Below the pieces are notes generated by a model. That model was not told the origin of the DNA. It saw only the letters and a list, made by a program, of their open reading frames with translations, and ran no database searches. From Opitutia bacterium (GTDB lineage Bacteria; Verrucomicrobiota; Verrucomicrobiia; Opitutales; Opitutaceae), in assembly GCA_947461205.1 (NCBI GenBank), contig CANHJG010000034.1:1-42660 (forward strand): DNA of 42,660 bases. Reading direction: 5' to 3'. Each line of letters begins with the position of its first letter. The stretch's first letter is position 1. Shown here in pieces: positions 33,471-40,718 of the stretch. A program made the position numbers and the translations under genes.

Positions 33471-35081
33471 ATGAGCCCCGTCCCGTCCCGTTTTGCCCTC
33501 TCGGCGTCGCTCTTCCTTCGCCTCCTCGCCGTCGTCCACCTCGTCGCATTCGCGTCCGCGTGGACCCAACTCGCCGGCCTGATCGGACCCCACGGCCTGC
33601 TTCCGGCGCAGCCGTTCTTCGACGCCGTCCTCCGCCAACTCGGCCCCGCCGAAGCCCACGACCAACTCCCCTCTCTCTGCTGGTTCATCGGCGCCGGCCC
33701 CACCGCACTCACCGCCCTCTGCGCCGCCGGCGTCGCGCTCTCGCTCCTCCTCTTCGCCGGCATCGCCCCCGCCCCCTCCCTGCTCGGACTCTGGGCCTGT
33801 TACCTCTCCCTCTGTGGCGCCGGCCAGATTTTCTTCAACTTCCAGTGGGACGCGCTCCTCCTCGAAACCACCCTCCTCGCCGTATTTCTCGCGCCCTGGC
33901 GCCTCCTGCCGCTCTGGCGCACTCCGCTGCACGAACCGCCCCGTCTCGCCCGCTTGCTCCTGGTCTGGCTGCTCTTCCGCCTGATGCTGCTCTCCGGTGC
34001 CGTCAAACTCCTCAGCGGCGATCTCGCGTGGCGCGACCTCACCGCTCTCACGTTTCACTCCGAAACCCAACCCCTGCCCACGCCACTCGCCTATTACGCG
34101 CACCAGCTCCCCGCCTGGCTCCACCGCGCCGCGTGCGCCGGCCTGTTCACCGTCGAGCTCATCGTGCCCTTTTTCTTCTTCGCGCCCCGCGCCCTCCGCC
34201 ACCGCGCCGCCCTCCTCACGATGGCGCTCATGCTCCTCATCGCCCTCACCGGCAACTACACCTACTTCAACGTCCTCACCGCCGCCCTCTGTCTCCTCTG
34301 CCTCGACGACGCCGCCCTCGCCTCCCTCCCCCAACTCGTCCCCCGCCGCCTTCGACACCGCTGTCACGGATTACGTGACAGATTCTACCCGCGAGATTTG
34401 ACCCAGTGTCACGTATTACGTGACAGATTCTACCCGCGAGATCTGACCCAGTGTCACGTATTACGTGACACTTTTTCGACCCCCGCTCCGCCGCTGATGC
34501 CGGCCGCTCCTCTGCGTTGGCACCGTTGGTCCGTTCGCGTCTTCGCCCTTTTCGTCCTGCTCTACACCATCCTCGACACGCTCCCCGCTCTCGTCCGCGG
34601 CCTCGGCCCGATCCCCGGCTTCACCCCCGTCGCCACCGCCCTCGCACCCTACCGTTCCTTTAACCGCTACGGCCTCTTCGCCGTGATGACCAATCCGCGC
34701 GCCGAACTCATTTTCGAGGGCAGCGAAGACACCCGCACTTGGTTGGCCTACGAATTCCCGCACAAGCCAGGCGACCTCGCCCGCGCTCCCTCCTGGGTCG
34801 CCCCGCACCAACCACGGCTCGACTGGCAACTCTGGTTCGCTGCCCTCGGCTCACCCGCGCAAAACCGCTGGGTCCTGTCCCTCGGCGAACACCTCCTCCG
34901 CGGCACACCCGAAGTCCTCGCGCTGCTCGCCCGCAATCCCTTCCCGGCCAAACCGCCCCGCCATCTCCGCGTCGTGCGCTACGAATACCATTTCACCGAC
35001 CCCGCCCAGCGCGCCGCCACCGGTCAGGTCTGGCGCCGTACCCCGCTCGATTTCTATCTCCCTCCGTCCTCGCTGAAATAG
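33471..35081 (+). CDS. Lipase maturation factor (LMF1)-like membrane protein with inserted repeats
   Basis: A 536-residue integral membrane protein. Multiple helices fill residues 10-290; FFNFQWDALLLETTLLAVFL, the FRLMLLSGAVKLLSGDLAWRD block and ALTGNYTYFNVLTAALCLLC are the hallmark LMF1 sequences. After one more helix (about 350-368), the C-terminal soluble domain has FNRYGLFAVMTNPRAELIFEGS and the WFAALGSPAQN stretch, as in the family. Bacterial members are common in this phylum and functionally uncharacterised. Oddly, residues about 298-333 are not family sequence but three copies of a palindromic DNA repeat read in frame (two near-identical CHVLRDRFYPRDLTQ-like units), in a loop between helices. 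No frameshift results. Confidence 0.85.
   Translation: MSPVPSRFALSASLFLRLLAVVHLVAFASAWTQLAGLIGPHGLLPAQPFFDAVLRQLGPAEAHDQLPSLCWFIGAGPTALTALCAAGVALSLLLFAGIAPAPSLLGLWACYLSLCGAGQIFFNFQWDALLLETTLLAVFLAPWRLLPLWRTPLHEPPRLARLLLVWLLFRLMLLSGAVKLLSGDLAWRDLTALTFHSETQPLPTPLAYYAHQLPAWLHRAACAGLFTVELIVPFFFFAPRALRHRAALLTMALMLLIALTGNYTYFNVLTAALCLLCLDDAALASLPQLVPRRLRHRCHGLRDRFYPRDLTQCHVLRDRFYPRDLTQCHVLRDTFSTPAPPLMPAAPLRWHRWSVRVFALFVLLYTILDTLPALVRGLGPIPGFTPVATALAPYRSFNRYGLFAVMTNPRAELIFEGSEDTRTWLAYEFPHKPGDLARAPSWVAPHQPRLDWQLWFAALGSPAQNRWVLSLGEHLLRGTPEVLALLARNPFPAKPPRHLRVVRYEYHFTDPAQRAATGQVWRRTPLDFYLPPSSLK
34362..34470. repeat. Tandem array of a 45-base palindromic unit inside the LMF1-like gene
   Basis: Three copies of a 19-base palindrome lie at 34362-34380, 34407-34425 and 34452-34470. 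Copies 2 and 3 are identical, TGTCACGTATTACGTGACA, with perfect 9-base arms around one central base; copy 1 has a single mismatch (G at 34369). The two 26-base spacers (34381-34406 and 34426-34451) are identical but for one T/C difference. The unit is 45 bases, a multiple of three, so the array is read through as protein. No other copy was found in the window. Confidence 0.95.
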
Positions 35082-35171
35082 TCCGCCATTTCCCGTGTTG
35101 CGCGCATAGCTCGCCTTCGCCGGCCGGTCGTCCACGCTGCCCCTTGCCGCCCTGTCGCAGCCCACTTTTCC

Positions 35172-36437
35172 ATGTCACAACCGACCGCCCTCGACCGCTT
35201 CCTCCCTCTCCTGCGCTCCGCCCTCACCGACGGCACGCTGGTCAAACTCACCCTCGGAAAACCCGCGCCCGCCCTCGCGCGCACCGACCCCACGCTCCAA
35301 AACCTCTTCGTCCGACCCGTCGCCCTCAAGACTGGCCCGAGCCTCACCTTCGTCTGGCGTCACGCCACGCGCGACGTCACGAAAAACCATTCGCCCGCCG
35401 AGGCCCTCGCCCTCGTCGAGGCCGCCCTCGGCCGCGACTTCCTCGACGCCCACCTGTTCACCGCCACGCACACCGCCCAGTGCGAAACCCAACCCGACGG
35501 CACCGCGCGCCTCCGCGTGAAAGCGAACCCGGCCTCCGCCTGCGGCGCGTCCGCCCCACTCCCCCCGCCCGCCCACAACGCCCCCAAGCACCACCTCATC
35601 CCCGCCGATGCCCCGTGGCTCGATTCCCTCGGCGTCACCACTAATCGAGGACAGCCCCGCGACGGCATGGCCGACAAATTTCGCCAGATCCAAAAATTCG
35701 CCGAACTCCTCTCCCACCTCGTCACCGAAGCATTCCCCACCGCGCCATCGGCCGCGGCCGCCAGCGCCGACGCTCAGCTCGCAGCTCCGGGCCAGCAACT
35801 CCCCGCCATCCGCGTCGTCGACATGGGCAGCGGCAAGGGCTACCTCACCTTCGCTGTCGCCGCCCTCCTCGCCGACCGCGCCCACGTCACCGGCGTCGAC
35901 GCCCGCCCCGAGCTCGTCACCCTCTGCAACCGCGTCGCCGCGCAGCACGGCCTCGCCCAGCGCCTCACCTTCCGCGCCGGCGCCATCACGGAAACGCCCC
36001 TCGACGCCTGCGACCTCCTCATCGCTCTCCACGCCTGCGACACCGCCACCGACGACGCCCTCGCCCGCGGTCTTGCCGCCGGCGCCCGCCTCATCGTCGT
36101 CTCGCCCTGCTGTCAAAAAGAACTGCGCCCGCAGCTCGCCGCGCCCCCCGTGCTGGCCGACGCCCTGCGCCACGGCATCTTCCAAGAACGCCAGTCCGAG
36201 TTTGTCACCGACGCCCTCCGCGCCCAACTCCTCGAATGGGCCGGCTACAAAACGAAAGTCTTCGAGTTCGTCTCCACCGAACACACCGCGAAGAACCTCA
36301 TGATCTCCGCGATCCGCATGCGCCCGCCCGGCACACCCGACGATGCCAGCGCCCAGCGCATCCGCGCCTTCGCCGCCTTCTACGGCATCCGCACCCAACG
36401 CCTCGCCTCGCACCTCGGTTTCGCGCTCATCCCCTGA
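35172..36437 (+). CDS. METTL25-like SAM-dependent methyltransferase
   Basis: A 421-residue cytosolic protein. The first 150 residues form an N-terminal domain of its own family, with RDVTKNHSPAEALALVEAAL. Then come MADKFRQIQKFAELL, SAM motif I VVDMGSGKGYLTFAVA (215-230), VDARPELVTLCN, LIALHACDTATDDALARGL and VVSPCCQKEL (about 310-320). The HACDTATD and SPCCQ blocks identify the Methyltransf_32 group, which includes eukaryotic METTL25 (arginine methylation of a ribosomal protein) and GSTCD. The bacterial substrate is unknown; rRNA or a ribosomal protein is plausible. An Ala-rich patch at 190-208 interrupts it. Confidence 0.85.
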   Translation: MSQPTALDRFLPLLRSALTDGTLVKLTLGKPAPALARTDPTLQNLFVRPVALKTGPSLTFVWRHATRDVTKNHSPAEALALVEAALGRDFLDAHLFTATHTAQCETQPDGTARLRVKANPASACGASAPLPPPAHNAPKHHLIPADAPWLDSLGVTTNRGQPRDGMADKFRQIQKFAELLSHLVTEAFPTAPSAAAASADAQLAAPGQQLPAIRVVDMGSGKGYLTFAVAALLADRAHVTGVDARPELVTLCNRVAAQHGLAQRLTFRAGAITETPLDACDLLIALHACDTATDDALARGLAAGARLIVVSPCCQKELRPQLAAPPVLADALRHGIFQERQSEFVTDALRAQLLEWAGYKTKVFEFVSTEHTAKNLMISAIRMRPPGTPDDASAQRIRAFAAFYGIRTQRLASHLGFALIP

Positions 36438-36715
36438 TCGCGCCCCGTTTTTTTCGCCCCACGGCCCGGCAAAGCGCTCCCACACCGCCACGCCCGCCTG
36501 TTCGCCCGCGATCACCGCGGCGACCGCCTCGCCGAGATTCCCTCCACGGACGCCCCGCCGGCACCCGTTTTGCCCTCGGTCCGCAACCCCGCACGCTCTG
36601 GCTTGAGATCGTCTAGTGGTCGGTGGCACCGGTCGGCTCGGCGCGGGACGAGGGCATCCTTCCCAAACGCAGGCTTCCTTTTTCGGGCCTTTTTGTGCCT
36701 CTTTGCGGCCCACCC
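36438..36715. other. Gap between the two methyltransferase genes
   Basis: About 280 bases. No complete gene is seen. A short protein-like end, FALGPQPRTLWLEIV, closes in one plus frame at 36616 and could be the tail of a decayed gene, but the preceding frame is not convincing. No terminator or promoter of standard form was recognised. Confidence 0.3.
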
Positions 36716-37732
36716 ATGACCTGGACCGACCTCGACTGGCCCGCGCTCGACCGCCTCCGCCAAAAATTTCTCTCCAGCACGCCCGGCGCGACCGCCGGCC
36801 TGTACTGGGAAACTCCTTCCGACCTCGCCAGCTACGATTTCACCTACGGCGAGCGCATCGGATGGAAATGGGACCACGTCCTCCGCGAACTCCGGCTCCG
36901 CGCCTGGCGCCCAGCACCCACCACCCGCTCCGTCTTCGACTGGGGCTGCGGCAGCGGTATCGCCGCCCGCCGCGTCCTCTCATTTTTCGGCGCGGAAAAT
37001 TTCGACAGCCTCACGGTGTGGGATCACTCGCCCCTCGCCACCGACTACGCAGCCACCGCCGCCCAGACCGAGTTCCCCGCACTGCGCGTCGCGTCCGCCA
37101 CTCCAGGCATCCTCGCTTCGTCCGAACCCATCGGGCTCCTCCTGATCAGCCACGTCCTCAATGAACTCTCGCCCGACGCCCTCGCCTCGCTCCTCGCCCT
37201 CGTCGCGCGCGCCGAGGCCGTCCTCTGGGTCGAACCTGGCACCCACGCCGTCAGCCGCCACCTCGGCGCCCTCCGCGAACAATTTCTCCCCTCCTTCCGC
37301 GTCGTCGCCCCCTGCACCCACCAGCACGCCTGCCCCATCCTCGCCCCCGGCAACACCCGCGACTGGTGCCACCACTTCGCCCCGCCGCCCTCAGAAATCT
37401 TCGCCAACCCCGACTGGGTGAAATTCGGCCAACGCGCCGGCATCGACCTCCGCAGCCTCCCCTATGCCTTCCTCGCCCTTGACCGCCTCCGCGACGCACC
37501 CCCGCCGCAGGCCGATCTCGCCCGCGTCATCGGCCGCCCGGAACATTTCAAGCCCTACGTGCGTCTCCTCAGCTGTGACTCCTCCGGCCTCGCCGAACTC
37601 GAACTCCCCAAGCGGACCGATCCCGCGCTCTTCAAACACCTGGACCGGAACAAGGCCCCGCTGCTCTACCACTGGCAGCACGACGGTCACAAGATTCTCG
37701 CCGGCACCCCCGTCGCTCCGCCCTCCATTTGA
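36716..37732 (+). CDS. Rsm22-like methyltransferase with Cys/His metal motif
   Basis: A 338-residue protein of the Rsm22 family (small-subunit ribosomal/mitochondrial methyltransferase-like). After an N-terminal helical part with ASYDFTYGERIGWKWDHVL it has motif I SVFDWGCGSGIAARRVL (72-88), LISHVLNELSPDAL, WVEPGTHAVSRHL and the metal-binding cluster Cys200-x3-His204-x-Cys206 with DWCHH at 216-220. In Rsm22-type proteins this cluster binds an Fe-S or zinc centre. The ATG at 36716 was chosen because the frame upstream has no similarity. It probably acts on the ribosome or its RNA; this remains inference. Confidence 0.82.
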   Translation: MTWTDLDWPALDRLRQKFLSSTPGATAGLYWETPSDLASYDFTYGERIGWKWDHVLRELRLRAWRPAPTTRSVFDWGCGSGIAARRVLSFFGAENFDSLTVWDHSPLATDYAATAAQTEFPALRVASATPGILASSEPIGLLLISHVLNELSPDALASLLALVARAEAVLWVEPGTHAVSRHLGALREQFLPSFRVVAPCTHQHACPILAPGNTRDWCHHFAPPPSEIFANPDWVKFGQRAGIDLRSLPYAFLALDRLRDAPPPQADLARVIGRPEHFKPYVRLLSCDSSGLAELELPKRTDPALFKHLDRNKAPLLYHWQHDGHKILAGTPVAPPSI

Positions 37733-37772
37733 GTTCTCTGGCCGGTTCGCTTCCTTCCGCCGTCTCCCCGCC

Positions 37773-38369
37773 ATGGCTCGCACTCTGCTGCTCTTCTTCG
37801 CCCTCGCTGCGGCGCCCCTCGGCGCCACCTCCGTCACGCCCCCGACCTTCGCCCAGCTCACCGCCCGCGCCCGGACCATTTTCCGCGGGGAGGTCGCCAC
37901 CATCCGCACCGAACTCGTCACCCAAGCCGACAACCGCGCGATCTTCACTTACGTCACCTTCCGCGTCCGCGAAATCCTCAAAGGCACGTTGCCCGCCGGC
38001 ACCGACTCCACGGTCACCCTCGAATTTCTCGGCGGCAGCGTCGGCGAACTCACGATGGACGTCGTCGGTATGCCCCGCTTTTCCGTCGGCCAGACCGAAC
38101 TCCTTTTTGTCGACCAAACCGGCGGCCAGATCTGCCCGCTCGTCGCCATGATGTTCGGGCGCTATCGTATCCAGCGTCACCCCACGACCGGCGCTGAGTT
38201 CGTCGCGCGCGACAACGGCGCCCCCCTTGCGTCCACCGACGAAATCGCGCTCCCGCTCGCGTCCCCCGCCCTCGAGGCCCAGCTCGCGGCCCGGCGCGCC
38301 GCCCCCCTCACGCCGGCGGCGTTTTCCGCGTTGATCCGCCAGGAGGCCGTCCGCGCCGTCACCCCCTAG
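37773..38369 (+). CDS. Small secreted protein of unknown function
   Basis: A 198-residue protein with a short signal peptide (RTLLLFFALAAAPLGATS). The mature part has a beta-rich character, with TIFRGEVATIRTEL, YVTFRVREILKGTLPAG and VTLEFLGGSVGELTMDVVG; the FRVREILKGTLPA type of segment also occurs in other bacterial exported proteins. No catalytic motif or family name is recognised. It ends 20 bases before the matrixin-like protease gene and is probably co-expressed with it, perhaps as a partner or inhibitor of the protease; that is speculation. Confidence 0.65.
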   Translation: MARTLLLFFALAAAPLGATSVTPPTFAQLTARARTIFRGEVATIRTELVTQADNRAIFTYVTFRVREILKGTLPAGTDSTVTLEFLGGSVGELTMDVVGMPRFSVGQTELLFVDQTGGQICPLVAMMFGRYRIQRHPTTGAEFVARDNGAPLASTDEIALPLASPALEAQLAARRAAPLTPAAFSALIRQEAVRAVTP

Positions 38370-38389
38370 GCGGCTGCCCGGATCGAACC

Positions 38390-40660
38390 ATGCGCTGTTT
38401 CTCCCGCCCCCTGCCCGCGCGAGTCCTCGCGCTCGTCGGCGGGCTGCTGCTGGCCGCCGCCCCGCGCCTCCTCGCCTACGTGCCGCTCGCCGGCAGCCCC
38501 GTCTGGCCCGACGGCAACATCGTCATACATCTCCAGCTCGGCGCCAGCACGACGCTCTCGGACGGCAAGACCTGGAACACTGCCGCCACCGATATGCTGG
38601 CCGAATGGAACAGCCAGATGGCGCGCTCCCAGTTCACGACCGTCCCCGATTCCTCCGTCAGCGTCGGCGACGGCAACCGCGTCAATAACGTCCTGTTTTC
38701 CTCCACCATCTTCGGCCGGACCTTCGGTGCCGACACCCTGGCGGTCACGACCATCTGGACCCTCGGCGGCCGCCGCATCGAGGGCGACGTGCTCTTCAAC
38801 AGCCGCTTTCGCTGGGACTCCTACCGCGGCCCCCTGCGCGCCGGCGCGAACAACGCAGAATTTTCCCGTACCGCCCTCCACGAGTTCGGCCACCTCGTCG
38901 GTCTCGACCACCCCGACGTCGCCGGCCAGTCCGTCTCGGCCATTATGAACAGCCGCGCCGGCAACCTCGACGCCCTCACGGCCGACGACCGCGATGGCGC
39001 CGCCTTTCTCTATGCCTCCACCGCCGGCACCTCGGCCCCCCTTGCCCCGGCCATTTTGCTGGCCCTTGCCGACCAATTTCCCGTCGAGGGTGACAACGTC
39101 GACTTTGCCGTCGCCGCTTCTGGCACCGGACCTTTCGCCTACCAGTGGGCCCGCAACGGCGTCGTCCAAAGCGCGACCACCGCCCAGTGGACCTTGAGCA
39201 ACGTCACAGTCGCCCACTCCGGCCAGTGGACCGTCTCCGTCTCCAACAGCCGCGGCTCCGTCACAAGTGCGATGAACCTCACCGTCACCGCCCGCGCCGT
39301 CCCGCCGACCATCACGCGCCAACCTTCCCCCGTCAGCACCCGCACTGGCCAAAGCGTCTCGTTCACCGTGGCGGCCAGCGGGTCCACCCCCCGCACGTAT
39401 CAATGGAGAAAAGACGGTACCCCTGTCGGCCTCGCCACCGTCAGCGAAACCCTGACGCTCACCGACATCCAACTGACCGACGCCGGCGCCTACTCGGTCG
39501 TCGTGCGCAACGCCGGCGGCTCCGTCACCAGCGCCGACGCCAGCCTCACCGTCGCCCTCCCGAACACCCCGGCCGCCATCGCTGCGCCACCCACCAGCAC
39601 CACCGCCGCCGTCGGTTTCGAGGCCACGTTCACCGCCACCGTGACGGGCACCGCGCCCACGACCTACCGCTGGTCACGCAACGGGGTCCCGCTCGCCGGC
39701 GCATCCGGCACCGTCGCGACGAACAACCCGACCGCGACCCTCACGCTGCCGCGCGTATCCGCGTCCGACGCCGGCAACTACACGGTGACGGTCACGAATG
39801 CCTTCGGTTCCGCCACGAGCCCGCCCGCGACCTTGTTCGTGGCCCCCGTCTCCACCGCCGGCCACCTCTTCAACCTCGCGATCCGCAGCCTCGCCGGCAC
39901 CGGCTCCGAGACCCTCATCGTCGGCTTCACTTTGGCCGGCGGCCAAGGGACCCCGCAACGCCTGCTCCTGCGCGCCGTCGGGCCCACCCTCGCGGTCTTC
40001 GGCGTCACCGGCACCCTCGCCGATCCCCGCCTCGATCTCTACCGCGGACCGACGCTGACCGGCTCCAACAACGACTGGTCCGGCAACGCGGCCGTCTCGC
40101 TCTACGGCTCGCGCGTCGGCGCCTTTGCCCTGTCGGGACCGACGAGTAAAGACGCCGCGCTGATCCAATCGCTCGCCGCCGGCAGCTACTCCGCCCAGGT
40201 CGCCGGGGCCGGCATCGGCGTGGCGCTCGCCGAAATCTACGACGCCTCGGACGCCTACACCGACCTCTCGCTGCGCTTCACCAACCTCTCCGCCCGCACG
40301 CGCGTCGGCACCGGGGGCGACATTTTGATCGCCGGGTTCGCCCTGGCCGGAACCACGCCCAAAACGCTGCTGATCCGCGCCGTTGGCCCCACCCTCGCCT
40401 CGTTTGGCGTCACCGGCATCCTCGACGATCCCCGGCTCGAAATTTACCGCGGCGCCGAAAAAATTGCCGAGAACGACAACTGGCCCGGCACCTCCGATCT
40501 CCAAAGTTCCGCCGCTACGGTCGGGGCCTTCTTCCTTCCGATCGGCAGCAAAGACGCCGTGCTGATCCTCACGCTGCCCGCCGGCGCCTACTCCGCGCAA
40601 GTCAGCGGCGCCAACGCGACGACGGGCGTCGCGTTGGTCGAGGTCTACGAACTCCCGTGA
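38390..40660 (+). CDS. Secreted matrixin-like metalloprotease with Ig-like and duplicated C-terminal domains
   Basis: A 756-residue exported protein. A signal peptide (RVLALVGGLLLAAAPRLLAY) precedes an M10/matrixin-type catalytic domain (about 30-215). The zinc motif HEFGHLVGLDH gives His164, Glu165, His168 and His174, and the Met-turn is SAIMNSRAG (Met186). Three Ig-like domains follow (about 217-297, 302-387, 390-485), each with the YQW/YRW-x-RNG or KDG and DAGxYxV pattern. The last 270 residues are two copies of a domain with LLLRAVGPTLAVFGVTGTL and LLIRAVGPTLASFGVTGIL as the repeated core. No propeptide Cys-switch was seen. The target is unknown. It is convergent with the cytochrome gene at 40719. 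Confidence 0.9.
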   Translation: MRCFSRPLPARVLALVGGLLLAAAPRLLAYVPLAGSPVWPDGNIVIHLQLGASTTLSDGKTWNTAATDMLAEWNSQMARSQFTTVPDSSVSVGDGNRVNNVLFSSTIFGRTFGADTLAVTTIWTLGGRRIEGDVLFNSRFRWDSYRGPLRAGANNAEFSRTALHEFGHLVGLDHPDVAGQSVSAIMNSRAGNLDALTADDRDGAAFLYASTAGTSAPLAPAILLALADQFPVEGDNVDFAVAASGTGPFAYQWARNGVVQSATTAQWTLSNVTVAHSGQWTVSVSNSRGSVTSAMNLTVTARAVPPTITRQPSPVSTRTGQSVSFTVAASGSTPRTYQWRKDGTPVGLATVSETLTLTDIQLTDAGAYSVVVRNAGGSVTSADASLTVALPNTPAAIAAPPTSTTAAVGFEATFTATVTGTAPTTYRWSRNGVPLAGASGTVATNNPTATLTLPRVSASDAGNYTVTVTNAFGSATSPPATLFVAPVSTAGHLFNLAIRSLAGTGSETLIVGFTLAGGQGTPQRLLLRAVGPTLAVFGVTGTLADPRLDLYRGPTLTGSNNDWSGNAAVSLYGSRVGAFALSGPTSKDAALIQSLAAGSYSAQVAGAGIGVALAEIYDASDAYTDLSLRFTNLSARTRVGTGGDILIAGFALAGTTPKTLLIRAVGPTLASFGVTGILDDPRLEIYRGAEKIAENDNWPGTSDLQSSAATVGAFFLPIGSKDAVLILTLPAGAYSAQVSGANATTGVALVEVYELP

Positions 40661-40675
40661 CCGCCGGGAAACGCG

Positions 40676-40705
40676 CGGTCGTTGGGCGCAAACGCCCGCG
40701 AACCG
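40676..40705. terminator. Possible hairpin between convergent genes
   Basis: Arms 40676-40688 and 40693-40705 pair at 9 of 13 positions around a CAAA loop, with the inner GGGCG/CGCCC fully paired. It lies 15 bases after the protease stop and 13 bases after the convergent cytochrome-gene stop. No T run follows on either side, so termination would be weak or factor-dependent. Confidence 0.35.
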
Positions 40706-40718
40706 GGCCGCCGCGCGA

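Noticed and set aside
34362-34470. A possible CRISPR array in the LMF1-like gene
   Set aside because: The repeats are spaced regularly, but the spacers are nearly identical to each other, the repeat is only 19 bases, and the whole array is inside an open coding frame with no cas gene near.
36438-36715. Possible tRNA or small RNA gene between the methyltransferases
   Set aside because: No cloverleaf with T-loop GTTCRA-like sequence was found on either strand.
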